Part shown: positions 42,822-54,315 of the stretch, in pieces
Numbering within the stretch: position 1 is the stretch's first letter
Layout: every line of letters begins with the position of its first letter
Assembly (NCBI RefSeq): GCF_001280085.1
Contig: NZ_LGED01000202.1
Coordinates: 21,275 to 85,274, forward strand
Length of the DNA stretch: 64,000 nucleotides
Direction: 5' to 3'
Source: Saccharothrix sp. NRRL B-16348
GTDB taxonomy: Bacteria > Actinomycetota > Actinomycetes > Mycobacteriales > Pseudonocardiaceae
The notes under the pieces: model-generated
Databases searched by the model: none
The model's input: the letters and a program-made list of their open reading frames with translations, nothing else
Told to the model about the DNA's origin: nothing
Translations under genes and position numbers: made by a program

Positions 42822-44339
42822 TCAGACGGGGTTCAGGCCGGGGTTGCGGTCCTCGACGACGAACGACTTGAGCGTCGTGGCCCCGGCCCCGGCCGTCCGC
42901 ACGTACGGCAGCGTGCGGAAGTCCGCCCGCATCTCCCGCGCGGTGAACTTCGTCCGCACGTACCCGCGCCGCCTGCTGTGCAGCTTGATGTGCGGGTTCA
43001 GCCGCAGCTGCACCTGGTCGACGGTGTCGTTGCCGTCGCCGCCGGAGGTCACCGACGAGCACACCAGCTCGGTGCCGACGGTCGGCGACGACGCCGGGTC
43101 GGTCCAGTCCAGCTTCACGTCCGCCGCGTAGTGCGCGTGCACGTCGCCGGTCAGCACGACCGCGTTGCGCACGCCCGCGTCGACCCACCCGCGCGTCACC
43201 CGGTCCCGGGAGGCCAGGTAGCCGTCCCACCCGTCCATCGAGACCTCCTTCTCCGGCCCGTCCTTGCGGTCGCGCTCGGCGAAGAACACCTGCTGGCCGA
43301 GCACGTCCCACCGCGCCCGGGACTGCCGGAACCCGTCGAGCAGCCACTCCTCCTGCTCCACGCCGGTGATCGAACGCGTCGGCAGCCCGGCGTCGGTGCA
43401 GGTCTTCCACCCGTCGCCGCACGCCTGGTCGTCCCGGTACTGCCGGGTGTCGAGCATGTGGAAGTTGACCAGCCCGCCCCACTGTGCCCGCCGGTAGAGC
43501 TGCATGTCGACGCCGTTGGGCCGCGCCCCGCGCCGCAGCGGCATGTTCTCGTAGTACGCCTGGAACGCCGCCGTCCGCCGTGCCGCGAAGTCCGGGTCGG
43601 GCTGCTCGGGCACGTCGTCGGCCCAGTTGTTCTCGATCTCGTGGTCGTCCCACACCACCAGCCACGGCGCGACGGAGTGCGCGAGCTGGAGGTCGGCGTC
43701 CGTCTTGTACTGCGCGTGCCGCAGCCGGTAGTCGGCCAGCGTCCGCGTCTCCGGCCCGAGCACCGGGCGCACGTCCGCCGCCTTCGCCGCGTACTCGTAC
43801 TGGTAGTCGCCGAGGTGCAGCACCACGTCCGGGTGGTCCTCGGCCAGCCGCCGGTACGCGGTGAAGTAGCCCTCGCCGAAGTGCGCGCACGACGCGAAGC
43901 ACATGGTCAGGTCCTGCCCGAGCACCCACGGCTCGGGCGTGGTGCGGGTGCGGCCGACGGGGGACAGGTGGCCGTCCACCCGGAACCGGTAGAAGTACTC
44001 GCGGCCGGGCCGCAGGCCGAACGGCTCCACGTGCACGCTGTGCCCGAGCTCGGGCCGCGCGGGCTGCACGCCGCGGCGCACCACGCGCTGGAACCGCTCG
44101 TCCTCGGCCAGCTCCCAGTGCACCGGGAGGACGCGGTCGGGCATGCCGCCGAGGCCGTTCTCCGCCAGCGGCCGAGGAGCCAGCCGGGTCCAGAGCACGA
44201 CGCTGTCGGGACGGGGGTCGCCGGAGGCGACGCCGAGGGTGAAGGGGTCGTCGAGCCGGGGGAAGCCCGCGCCGGCAGTGGCGAGCGCCACACCGGCCAC
44301 ACCGCCGATGAGCAGGGAACGTCGGGTCACCGTGGTCAT
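42822..44339 (-). CDS. phoD: Tat-exported alkaline phosphatase D (PhoD family)
   Basis: 505 residues. The N-terminus TRRSLLIGGVAGVALATAGAG is a twin-arginine signal. After a Fn3-like region (about 30-140) comes the PhoD metallophosphoesterase: MCFASCAH, LGDYQYEY, WDDHEIENNW and LTGDVHAHY hold the metal ligands. It probably releases phosphate from phosphodiesters or teichoic acids outside the cell, folded before export. ATG 44339; no PHO box (GTTCACC-type repeats) was clearly seen upstream. Confidence 0.93.
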   Translation of the reverse strand: MTTVTRRSLLIGGVAGVALATAGAGFPRLDDPFTLGVASGDPRPDSVVLWTRLAPRPLAENGLGGMPDRVLPVHWELAEDERFQRVVRRGVQPARPELGHSVHVEPFGLRPGREYFYRFRVDGHLSPVGRTRTTPEPWVLGQDLTMCFASCAHFGEGYFTAYRRLAEDHPDVVLHLGDYQYEYAAKAADVRPVLGPETRTLADYRLRHAQYKTDADLQLAHSVAPWLVVWDDHEIENNWADDVPEQPDPDFAARRTAAFQAYYENMPLRRGARPNGVDMQLYRRAQWGGLVNFHMLDTRQYRDDQACGDGWKTCTDAGLPTRSITGVEQEEWLLDGFRQSRARWDVLGQQVFFAERDRKDGPEKEVSMDGWDGYLASRDRVTRGWVDAGVRNAVVLTGDVHAHYAADVKLDWTDPASSPTVGTELVCSSVTSGGDGNDTVDQVQLRLNPHIKLHSRRRGYVRTKFTAREMRADFRTLPYVRTAGAGATTLKSFVVEDRNPGLNPV

Positions 44340-44430
44340 GCGCCACACCGTTGCCGACGAGGTTGGCGACCAGGTGAACGGCGGTGTGACACGAGTGGAC
44401 GACTTCACCCGGCCGGTTGCGGGGGGTTCG

Positions 44431-44460
44431 TTGAAGCGTTGGCACTCGCATGGGTAGAGT
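44431..44460 (+). promoter_or_regulatory. Promoter of groES-groEL
   Basis: TTGAAG (44431-44436), 18-nt spacer, TAGAGT (44455-44460). The -10 lies inside the CIRCE element, as expected for HrcA control. Confidence 0.65.
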
Positions 44461-44465
44461 GCTAG
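44439..44465. promoter_or_regulatory. CIRCE element (HrcA operator)
   Basis: TTGGCACTC-N9-GAGTGCTAG matches the CIRCE consensus TTAGCACTC-N9-GAGTGCTAA at 16 of 18 positions. HrcA bound here represses the chaperonin operon until heat shock. Confidence 0.92.
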
Positions 44466-44565
44466 ATGCACGGCACCAGCAACCGCCCCGACCCCCGCGA
44501 CGGCGGGGTGGCAGGAGCCGTAACGCAACCTGCCAACGCTTTCGACGACCGTGGAGGTCAGCCCG

Positions 44566-44859
44566 GTGAGCGTGAACATCAAGCCGCTCGAGGACAAGAT
44601 CGTCGTCCAGGCCAGTGAGGCCGAGACCACGACCGCTTCCGGCCTCGTGATCCCGGACACCGCGAAGGAGAAGCCCCAGGAGGGCAAGGTCATCGCGGTG
44701 GGCCCCGGCCGGATCGACGACAAGGGCAACCGCGTCCCGGTGGACGTGGCTGTCGGCGACGTCGTCATCTACTCCAAGTACGGCGGCACCGAGGTCAAGT
44801 ACAACGGCGAGGAGTACCTCATCCTCTCCGCCCGCGACGTGCTGGCCGTCATCAACTGA
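44566..44859 (+). CDS. groES: Co-chaperonin GroES
   Basis: 97-residue Cpn10 that caps GroEL. Start [14 protein letters not shown], mobile loop [18 protein letters not shown] and [23 protein letters not shown] 44566 has GGAGGT 7 nt upstream. Transcribed from a CIRCE-controlled promoter, so heat inducible. groEL follows after 81 nt containing a hairpin. Confidence 0.98.
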   Translation: MSVNIKPLEDKIVVQASEAETTTASGLVIPDTAKEKPQEGKVIAVGPGRIDDKGNRVPVDVAVGDVVIYSKYGGTEVKYNGEEYLILSARDVLAVIN

Positions 44860-44877
44860 CGATCGGCTGACACGCAA

Positions 44878-44917
44878 GACGCCCCGGCGAACCCCTTCCC
44901 GGGGCTCCCGGGGCGTT
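44878..44917 (+). promoter_or_regulatory. Hairpin between groES and groEL
   Basis: A 10-bp stem (GACGCCCCGG/CCGGGGCGTT, one G-U) with a 20-nt loop in the 81-nt intercistronic gap, followed by only TTTC. Likely an attenuator or RNA-processing site that sets groES above groEL, not a full terminator. Confidence 0.5.
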
Positions 44918-44937
44918 TCGCATCAAGAGAGGCGTAG

Positions 44938-46563
<1,626 letters not shown>

Positions 46564-46586
46564 CCAGGCGTTATCAGTCGGAAATC

Positions 46587-46633
46587 GCGCGAACAGGAGG
46601 GGCGGCGCCCATGGGGTGCCGTCCCTCCCGCGC
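46587..46633. terminator. Bidirectional hairpin between groEL and whiB
   Basis: Nested inverted repeat: outer GCGCG/CGCGC and an inner 15-bp stem (46596-46610 with 46614-46628, two G-U type mismatches) closing on an ATG triloop. It lies between converging genes and can serve both. Confidence 0.7.
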
Positions 46634-46641
46634 GTTCGGCG

Positions 46642-46938
46642 TCAAGCGGGCGTCAACTGCCGCTTGCGCGCCTTGATGATGCTGTCCCGCTCGGACTCCG
46701 ACAGGCCGCCCCAGATCCCGTAGGGCTCCTGGACCGCCAGGGCGTGCCGCCGACACATCTCCAACACCGGGCACGACAGGCACACGGCCTTCGCCCGCGC
46801 CTCCCGTCGCGCCCGCGCCGGTCCGCGCTCCCCGTCCGGGTGGAAGAAGAACGCGCTGTCCATCCCGCGGCACGAGCCGCGCATCTGCCAGTCCCACAGA
46901 TCCGCGTTGGGACCGGGAAGCCTTCGGGTGTCCGCCAT
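46642..46938 (-). CDS. WhiB-family iron-sulfur transcription regulator (WhiB3/WhiD type)
   Basis: 98-residue Wbl protein. Four cysteines at 23, 53, 56 and 62 (C-x29-C-x2-C-x5-C) bind a [4Fe-4S] cluster; GIWGG is the conserved turn before the basic C-terminal helix KARKRQL. Position beside groEL1 and opposite orientation match whiB3 of M. tuberculosis; WhiD of Streptomyces is the likely ortholog, acting with the principal sigma factor in redox and developmental control. ATG 46938 follows GGAGGCG. A good promoter lies at 46997-47025. Confidence 0.93.
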   Translation of the reverse strand: MADTRRLPGPNADLWDWQMRGSCRGMDSAFFFHPDGERGPARARREARAKAVCLSCPVLEMCRRHALAVQEPYGIWGGLSESERDSIIKARKRQLTPA

Positions 46939-46996
46939 CGAGACCGCCTCCTTGGCCCATGGACGAGAACTGCTCCATTCGGCTTAACGATGATCC

Positions 46997-47025
46997 ACCG
47001 TAGAACCGCGCCAAAACTTGTTCAA
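46997..47025 (-). promoter_or_regulatory. Promoter of whiB
   Basis: On the minus strand: TTGAAC (47025-47020), exactly 17 nt, TACGGT (47002-46997). Predicted start near 46990, leaving a leader of about 50 nt. Confidence 0.65.
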
Positions 47026-47124
47026 GGGGGTGCGGGGGCTTTTGTCGGCAATTCATACGATGGGTGATCGATGAGCGCCCGTGCCGGAGTTGCCGGTGAC
47101 GTCAGGTGAACGGACGATGTCAGC

Positions 47125-48135
47125 GTGATGACGCCCCCCGACCACACCGGGACCGTGCCGGAAGGCGGCCAGGAAACCGTTGCGGCGGAAGACGATCCAG
47201 CGCATTCGGTGACCCTCTCGGTGGCCGCCGTCGCGCGCAGGCTCGGCGTCGCGCCGGCCACCCTCCGCACCTGGGACCGCCGGTACGGCCTCGGACCCAG
47301 TGATCACACAACCGGGCGACACCGGAAGTACGCGCCACTCGACGTGGCCCGGTTGGAGCTGATGCAGCGGGCCCTGCTGCGCGGCGCGTCGTCCGCCGAA
47401 GCGGCCAAGTACGCGCTGGCCAGCCCGGTCCGCGCGCCGCTGGCGGTCGTGCCCGCGTCGTTGACCGGCGGTGAGCTGGACGGCGGTTCGGCGCCGCCCG
47501 GTGGGCGCGGCCTGAAGCTGCAGGCGGCGAACCGGCGGGCGCGCGGGGTGGGTCGGGCGGCGTTGGCGATGGACTCGGCGGCGGTGCAGACGCTGCTGGC
47601 CGACGCGATCGCCGCGGACGGCGTGATCACGACGTGGGACGAGGTGGTGCGGCCGGTGATGGCCGCGATCGCGGCGAGGTGGGAGCACTCGGGCGCGGGC
47701 GTCGAGGTGTCGCACCTGGTGGAGGAGTGCGTGCTGGCCGCCGTGGTGCGCGCGACCCCCGTCGTGACGAGCCCGCGCAACCACCGTCCCGTGCTGCTGG
47801 CGTGCATGCCGGACGAGCGGCACAACCTGCCGCTGTACCCGTTGGCGGCGGTGCTGGCGCAGCGCGGCGTCGGTGTCCGGCAGCTGGGCGCGGCGCTGCC
47901 GATGGACGCCCTGGCCTCAGCCGTCCGCCGAACCGCGCCTGCCGCCGTGGTGCTGTGGGCGCAGCTGCCGCGCTACGCCGATCCGGGTGTCGTGACGGCT
48001 CTGCCGAGGACCCGCCAACAGGTCCGCGTGTTCGCCGGGGGACCGGGCTGGGAACGCGGCGTCGTGCCACAGCCGGCAGAACGGATCAACGACCTCGCCA
48101 CCGCCGCGGACGCCGTCGAACGCGCCGTCTGCTGA
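47125..48135 (+). CDS. MerR-type regulator with cobalamin-binding-like domain (CarH/LitR-like)
   Basis: 336 residues. N-terminal MerR helix-turn-helix (LSVAAVARRLGVAPATLRTWDRRYGL, about 32-100), a helical bundle (about 150-215) and a Rossmann-like B12-binding-type domain (about 225-330). CarH landmarks are partly kept: a tryptophan then histidine 11 residues later (WEHSGAGVEVSH) and DERHNLPL in place of the family's GERHEIGA, with the potential cobalt-ligand histidine. CarH uses adenosylcobalamin as a light sensor; this protein may do so or be a degenerate relative. GTG 47125 or ATG 47128. Divergent from whiB. Confidence 0.78.
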   Translation: MMTPPDHTGTVPEGGQETVAAEDDPAHSVTLSVAAVARRLGVAPATLRTWDRRYGLGPSDHTTGRHRKYAPLDVARLELMQRALLRGASSAEAAKYALASPVRAPLAVVPASLTGGELDGGSAPPGGRGLKLQAANRRARGVGRAALAMDSAAVQTLLADAIAADGVITTWDEVVRPVMAAIAARWEHSGAGVEVSHLVEECVLAAVVRATPVVTSPRNHRPVLLACMPDERHNLPLYPLAAVLAQRGVGVRQLGAALPMDALASAVRRTAPAAVVLWAQLPRYADPGVVTALPRTRQQVRVFAGGPGWERGVVPQPAERINDLATAADAVERAVC

Positions 48136-48139
48136 CCCC

Positions 48140-48600
48140 GCCCACGCCCCCGCGCTCCAGCCAGCCGAACCGCCCGCCCCGCGCCTCCCGCTTCGGGCCG
48201 GCCCAATCGACCTCGCCGCGCCGGCCCTCCCACTCCTGACCAGGCCGACCGCCTCTCGCTCGCCCGTGCCTGACCAGGCCGACCGCCTCTCGCTCGCCCG
48301 TGCCTGACCAGCACAACCGCCCGCCCGCGCGCCCATCTATGTCGCCCGACTGCGCTGCGCCCGCCCTCTGCTGCCTGGCTAGACCGACCGCCTCTCGCCC
48401 ACCCCTGCTGCCGGCCAGGCCGACCGCCCCTCGCCATCCCGCACCTGACCAGCCCGACTCCGCCGCGCCCGCCCTCGCGCCTGCTGCTGGCCAGGCCAAC
48501 CGCCCGCCCCGCTCCCCGCTCCCATCCGGCCCAACGGACCGCGCCGCGTCCTCCCGCACCTGGCCAAGCCAACCGACTGCGCCGTGCCCTCCCGCACCCC
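48140..48600. repeat. Degenerate repeat region, CT/CG-rich
   Basis: About 460 non-coding bases made of degenerate units around GGCCGACCGCC and CGCCCGTGCCTGACCAG. Two adjacent 34-bp copies are exact (48237-48270, 48271-48304); others drift. The strand is strongly biased to C over G. No believable gene on either strand. It ends just before a strong terminator. Confidence 0.6.
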
Positions 48601-48620
48601 CAGGCCCATCGCCTCGCTAC

Positions 48621-48653
48621 GCAGGGGTCCCCGCCCAGGGGACCCCTGCTTTT
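48621..48653 (+). terminator. Perfect 12-bp intrinsic terminator
   Basis: GCAGGGGTCCCC/GGGGACCCCTGC with a 5-nt loop, followed by TTTT. One of the best terminators in the window, 485 nt after the nearest upstream gene end, so it may close a transcript running through the repeat region. Confidence 0.85.
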
Positions 48654-48754
48654 ACCCTGCCACGAGGGGCCGACAAATCGAGCTGTCCGCGCGGCTTCCT
48701 GTGGACAACTGCCGGCGTGGTCCTGAGCGTGGACGTGGACGGGCGTGAGCGGAA

Positions 48755-49654
48755 GTGGGTGGTGGGGTGCGGGAGGCGGCGTTCGGGGATCGGCCCGAGG
48801 TCGACGTCTGGGCGGCGTTGAGCGGTGGGGTGGAGGAGCGGTGGTTGGCGGCGGTGGTGCTCGGGGGGCAGGGGCACTACGCGGCGGCGGCCTCGGTGCT
48901 CGGTGAGCTGATCGGGCGGGGTGGGCTGTTCGGGTCGTTGGCGGCTTCCACGCTCGCGTCGCACCGGCGGCAGTTGGGCGGCCACGCGGCGGCGCGCGTG
49001 CTGGACGGCCGGGCGTTGGCCATGGCGCCCGAAGGCGACGGCGGCGACCCGGACGACGTGGACCCGGCCGGGGCGCGGGCCGACGCCCTCCTCGGGCTCG
49101 CCGCCGACGCGATCGGCGCCGGCCGGCTCGCCGAGGCGCGGCGGCTGCACGCCGGGGTCGAGCCGCGCGGCTGGCGCAGCCGGGTGCGGCACCAGTGGCT
49201 GGCCGCCGAGATCGCCTTGGCCGGCGGTCACGCGGAGCACGCGGTGCACCCGGCCGAGGTGGCCGCGGCGACCGCCCGCGAGGCCGGCGCGACGCGACAC
49301 ATCCTCAAGTCCGACCTCGTCCTCGGGACCGCCTTGGTGGTGTGGGGGACACCCGAAAGCGTCGAGCGGGGGGTCGAGGTGCTACTGTGTGACCTAAATC
49401 ACACTGACCGTCGAGGGCTTTTCTCGTTGGTCTGGCCGACGGCGCTTGTCCTGACAAACGCCCTGGCAGACCGCACTATTGCGGGCAGGGAAAACGTGAA
49501 GGAACGAGCCGAAAACGCTCTGAGCTGCGTATTGCGCAGAGCCGACCCGTCGGGCCGCCGCCTCGCGGACCGCTCGCCGTGGATCCCGACCGCGCTGCTC
49601 CGTTCCGGGGAACCCCCGAACGCAGACGCTGAGACGAACTTCTTGACGGATTAA
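48755..49654 (+). CDS. TPR-like helical protein of unknown function (Rv3415c position)
   Basis: About 299 residues, all helical, Ala/Leu-rich with helix pairs resembling tetratricopeptide repeats (GHYAAAASVLGELIGRG, AGRLAEARRLHAGV). No signal or membrane helix. Position between whiB and sigD matches Rv3415c of M. tuberculosis. Start uncertain: GTG 48755 or GTG 48767 (VREAAFGDRP, with GGTGGGG before it). The last third is distinctly less GC-rich and contains a perfect CRP-type palindrome at 49388-49403. Function unknown. Confidence 0.7.
   Translation: MGGGVREAAFGDRPEVDVWAALSGGVEERWLAAVVLGGQGHYAAAASVLGELIGRGGLFGSLAASTLASHRRQLGGHAAARVLDGRALAMAPEGDGGDPDDVDPAGARADALLGLAADAIGAGRLAEARRLHAGVEPRGWRSRVRHQWLAAEIALAGGHAEHAVHPAEVAAATAREAGATRHILKSDLVLGTALVVWGTPESVERGVEVLLCDLNHTDRRGLFSLVWPTALVLTNALADRTIAGRENVKERAENALSCVLRRADPSGRRLADRSPWIPTALLRSGEPPNADAETNFLTD
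49388..49403. promoter_or_regulatory. Perfect CRP/GlxR-type palindrome inside a gene
   Basis: TGTGACCTAAATCACA fits TGTGA-N6-TCACA exactly. It lies within the coding region of the TPR-like gene, about 330 nt before the LuxR-type gene, in locally AT-rich DNA. Actinobacterial CRP/GlxR proteins bind this motif. Confidence 0.45.
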
Positions 49655-49734
49655 GCACCGGATCGTGTCAAGGTTCGGCCTCTAGCGTCCGATAGGGGAT
49701 GTGGAACGTCACTCGGCTGCAGGAAGGAGTCCCC

Positions 49735-49779
49735 GTGACCACGGTCCTTATTTGCGACGACCGGCGCAGTGTGCGGTAG
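49735..49779 (+). pseudogene. Severed 5' end of the LuxR-type regulator gene
   Basis: GTG 49735 has an excellent ribosome binding site (AGGAAGGAG, 49721-49729). It codes VTTVLICDDRRSVR, the first strand and acidic pair of a response-regulator receiver domain, then meets TAG at 49777. The same frame continues GLTRVMSAVPGV... into the regulator at 49792. A single change of TAG to GAG would restore SVREGLTRV and a normal 198-residue protein. Confidence 0.8.
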
Positions 49780-49791
49780 GGTCTCACCCGC

Positions 49792-50331
49792 GTGATGTCG
49801 GCTGTCCCAGGGGTTAGCCGCATCGACTGCGTAGCGCACGGTGACGAGTTGTTGGCTCGGTTCTCTCGGCAGCCGGTCGACGTCGTACTGGTTGGCACCC
49901 AGCGCGCCGTCCCGACCGGGGTCGAAGCGACCCGGCGACTCGTCTCGGCCAACCCGCAGGCAAACGTCATCGTCTTCGGCGCACCGGACGACGCGGGCAG
50001 CATCGCCGCCGCGATCGCCGGCGGAGCCCGCGGCTACCTGCGCTGGGACGCCTCGCGTCCCGAGCTGGTCGCCGCACTGGCGCACACGCTCGCGAGCACG
50101 AGCGTGCCCGCGCCGCGCCAGCCGTCGGATCCGGGCGTCCAGCTCACCGAGCGCGAGCTCCAGGTGCTGCGCGGGATGAGCCAGGGCAAGAGCAACGGGC
50201 AGATCGGGCGTGAGCTCTACCTGTCCGAGGACACGGTGAAGACGCACGCCCGGCGCTTGTTCCGCAAGCTCGGCGTGCGCGACCGTGCCCAGGCCGTCGC
50301 ACACGGCTTCCGGCGCGGCCTCGTGTCGTAG
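49792..50331 (+). CDS. LuxR/NarL-type regulator, receiver domain truncated by an in-frame stop
   Basis: 179 residues from GTG 49792 (or ATG 49795): a receiver-like domain (about 1-105) and a C-terminal GerE/LuxR helix-turn-helix (LTERELQVLRGMSQGKSNGQIGRELYLSEDTVKTHARRLFRKLGV). The usual phosphorylated Asp is replaced (VVLVGTQRA), so it is probably an atypical, non-phosphorylated regulator. The natural N-terminus is 19 codons upstream, behind a strong ribosome binding site, but is cut off by TAG at 49777. Re-initiation at 49792/49795 would give a receiver without its first strand. Downstream genes are sigD-rsdA. Confidence 0.8.
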   Translation: MMSAVPGVSRIDCVAHGDELLARFSRQPVDVVLVGTQRAVPTGVEATRRLVSANPQANVIVFGAPDDAGSIAAAIAGGARGYLRWDASRPELVAALAHTLASTSVPAPRQPSDPGVQLTERELQVLRGMSQGKSNGQIGRELYLSEDTVKTHARRLFRKLGVRDRAQAVAHGFRRGLVS

Positions 50332-50411
50332 CGCGCGGACTCGACCGGCTCGGGGCACAGGCTCGTCGGACTCGTCAGGCGAGTCGCACCGGCACTCCTT
50401 CCTCCAGCCAC

Positions 50412-50443
50412 GGCCCGGTGACGCCATCAGGCGTCGCCGGGCC
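50412..50443 (+). terminator. Hairpin after the LuxR-type gene
   Basis: 14-bp stem (GGCCCGGTGACGCC/GGCGTCGCCGGGCC, one G-U) with an ATCA tetraloop, no T-run. It separates the regulator from sigD. Confidence 0.7.
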
Positions 50444-50641
50444 TCCGCGCGTCCGCGGGTGGTCGCGCGCCCACGGCGTGTCGGCTGGTCAGGTGAGGTC
50501 GAAAGACCCCATCTGGACCCCATTGCGGAACATTCGGCCGGGCGACCGGTACGGTGAGCATCACCAGTACGGGCGACGTCGATCGTCCCGTGCTGTTCTT
50601 TGTCGGTACGCCTACGCGTAACACCAGGGCAGTTGTCTGCG
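50444..50641. other. Upstream region of sigD
   Basis: Nearly 200 bases without a gene of their own, rich in CGTAC/TACG steps (50550-50625). The frame of sigD is open back to GTG 50600, but ATG 50642 fits the family better. The sigD promoter should lie here; I cannot define it. Confidence 0.35.
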
Positions 50642-51214
50642 ATGACCAACTTGGGGGACGGACTGGACGCCGAAGTGGGCGCAGCCGTCGATGGCGACCG
50701 CCACGCGATCGAGCGGCTCCTGGCATCCATCCGACCCCTCGTGGTGCGGTACTGCCGCGCCAGAGTCGGAAGGCAGGAGAGGTCATTCGCTTCGGCGGAC
50801 GACGTGGCCCAGGAGGTGTGTCTCGCGGTGCTGACGGCCCTGCCCAGCTATCGCGACCAGGGTCGGCCGTTCTTGGCGTTCGTCTACGGGATCGCCGCGC
50901 ACAAGGTGGCCGACGCTCATCGCTCCGCAGCCCGGAACCGGTCCGAACCGGTCCCGGAGGTGCCGGACGCCCCCGAGACGGAGGCCGGTCCGGAGCAGCG
51001 CGCCATGCAGGGCGAGCTGTCGGAGCGGATGGCACTGCTCCTCAAGATCCTTCCGGAGAAGCAGCGGGAGATCCTGCTGCTTCGCGTGGTCGTCGGCCTG
51101 TCGGCCGAAGAGACCGCCGACGCGGTCGGCTCCACGCCGGGCGCGGTACGGGTGGCGCAACACCGCGCCCTGGCCCGCCTTCGCAAGACGTTGGCAGCGG
51201 AGGAGGTGGTCTGA
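50642..51214 (+). CDS. sigD: ECF-type RNA polymerase sigma factor SigD
   Basis: 190 residues with sigma-2 (YCRARVGRQERSFASADDVAQEVCLAVL... GRPFLAFVYGIAAHKVADAHR) and sigma-4 (LPEKQREILLLRVVVGLSAEETADAVGSTPGAVRVAQHRALARL). The downstream gene overlaps no bases but starts at the very next base and encodes a membrane protein of the RsdA type, the SigD anti-sigma. Position next to guaB and DUF5319 matches Rv3414c. SigD controls growth-phase and stress genes in mycobacteria. ATG 50642 gives the family start; no strong ribosome binding site. Confidence 0.93.
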   Translation: MTNLGDGLDAEVGAAVDGDRHAIERLLASIRPLVVRYCRARVGRQERSFASADDVAQEVCLAVLTALPSYRDQGRPFLAFVYGIAAHKVADAHRSAARNRSEPVPEVPDAPETEAGPEQRAMQGELSERMALLLKILPEKQREILLLRVVVGLSAEETADAVGSTPGAVRVAQHRALARLRKTLAAEEVV

Positions 51215-52150
51215 GTGGCTGACCAGCACGAGAAGGGCAACGGAGAAGTCGTGCGCGGACGAGATGAGAGACCGCCGCAGTCTGATGACACCCTGACCGA
51301 GGACACCTCGGTCGAGCTCGGCGACGACCTCGCGGGCATCCGGGCCGACGACGCGCTGCTCGACGCGCTGGGCGGGCGTGACGTCGACCAGCCGGAATCG
51401 CTCGTCGACGACGAGCTGAACGCGCTGCTGCTGGCCTGGCGGCGCGAGGTCGACCGCCCACCCATGGGTGAGCTGGTCGACACCGAGACGGCGGTGGCCA
51501 CGATCGCCGCCGCCCGCACCCAGCCGAGGGGCAGGCAGCGCTTCCTGATCCCCATCGCCGCCGCCGCCGCTGTGCTGGCGATCGCGTTCACCGGGATGAG
51601 CCTGGTCGCGCGGGACGCCCAGCCGGGCGACACCCTCTGGGGCCTGACCCGGGTCCTGTACTCCGAGCACGCGCGGTCGGTGGAAGCCGCCGTCGCCGTG
51701 CGCACCGACCTCGACACCGCTCGCGCGGCACTGCGCGACGGCCGGTACAGCGAGGCCCGTGACGCGCTGCTCAAGGCGGGCGAGAGCCTCCCGTCGGTCT
51801 CGCCGGACGACGGCAAGGACGACCTCACCCAGAAGCACGAGTCGCTGCTGGAGGAGCTGACCAGCACCACGCCGTCGCCGAACACGCCGACCACCGTCGG
51901 GCCGTCCACGACGCCCGCGATCCCGCCGGTCGACGTCACCGGGCCCACGACCACGACGACCACGACGACGTCGCCGCCCGCGCCGGTCACCACGACCACG
52001 CCGGTGAGCACCGACGACACGACCCCGCCCACGGGCGGTGCCACGGTCGTGCCGCCGCCGCCCACGTCGGGCGAGTCGCCGAGCAGCGGTCAGAACCGGG
52101 GCGAGCAGACCCCGGGCACCACGGACGGCGAGCCCGAGTCCGGGAACTGA
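51215..52150 (+). CDS. rsdA: Membrane-bound anti-sigma-D factor RsdA
   Basis: 311 residues. The N-terminal ~100 are cytosolic and contain the sigma-binding region (ELGDDLAGIRADDALLDALGG), one membrane helix lies at about 109-130 (FLIPIAAAAAVLAIAFTGMSLVA), followed by a conserved extracytoplasmic helix region (PGDTLWGLTRVLYSEHARSV) and a long Thr/Pro-rich disordered tail. Such factors hold SigD inactive until proteolysis. GTG 51215 follows the sigD stop directly, with GGAGGTGG upstream. Matches Rv3413c by layout and place. Confidence 0.9.
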   Translation: MADQHEKGNGEVVRGRDERPPQSDDTLTEDTSVELGDDLAGIRADDALLDALGGRDVDQPESLVDDELNALLLAWRREVDRPPMGELVDTETAVATIAAARTQPRGRQRFLIPIAAAAAVLAIAFTGMSLVARDAQPGDTLWGLTRVLYSEHARSVEAAVAVRTDLDTARAALRDGRYSEARDALLKAGESLPSVSPDDGKDDLTQKHESLLEELTSTTPSPNTPTTVGPSTTPAIPPVDVTGPTTTTTTTTSPPAPVTTTTPVSTDDTTPPTGGATVVPPPPTSGESPSSGQNRGEQTPGTTDGEPESGN

Positions 52151-52164
52151 TCCGGAGCACGCTT

Positions 52165-52205
52165 GTGACGAAGCCCGCCCCACGTCCCGGGGCGGGCTTC
52201 GTCAC
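52165..52205. terminator. Perfect 17-bp bidirectional terminator
   Basis: GTGACGAAGCCCGCCCC and its exact complement enclose a 7-nt loop between the converging rsdA and DUF5319 genes. Very stable; serves either strand. Confidence 0.88.
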
Positions 52206-52209
52206 ATCG

Positions 52210-54236
<2,027 letters not shown>

Positions 54237-54315
54237 ATCGGATCGCCTTGGGCTAGTGTTCGCAGGTTCCGCCGGCTTCCCCCGGGACCATCAGCTCCAC
54301 GGAAGGACGACAAAG

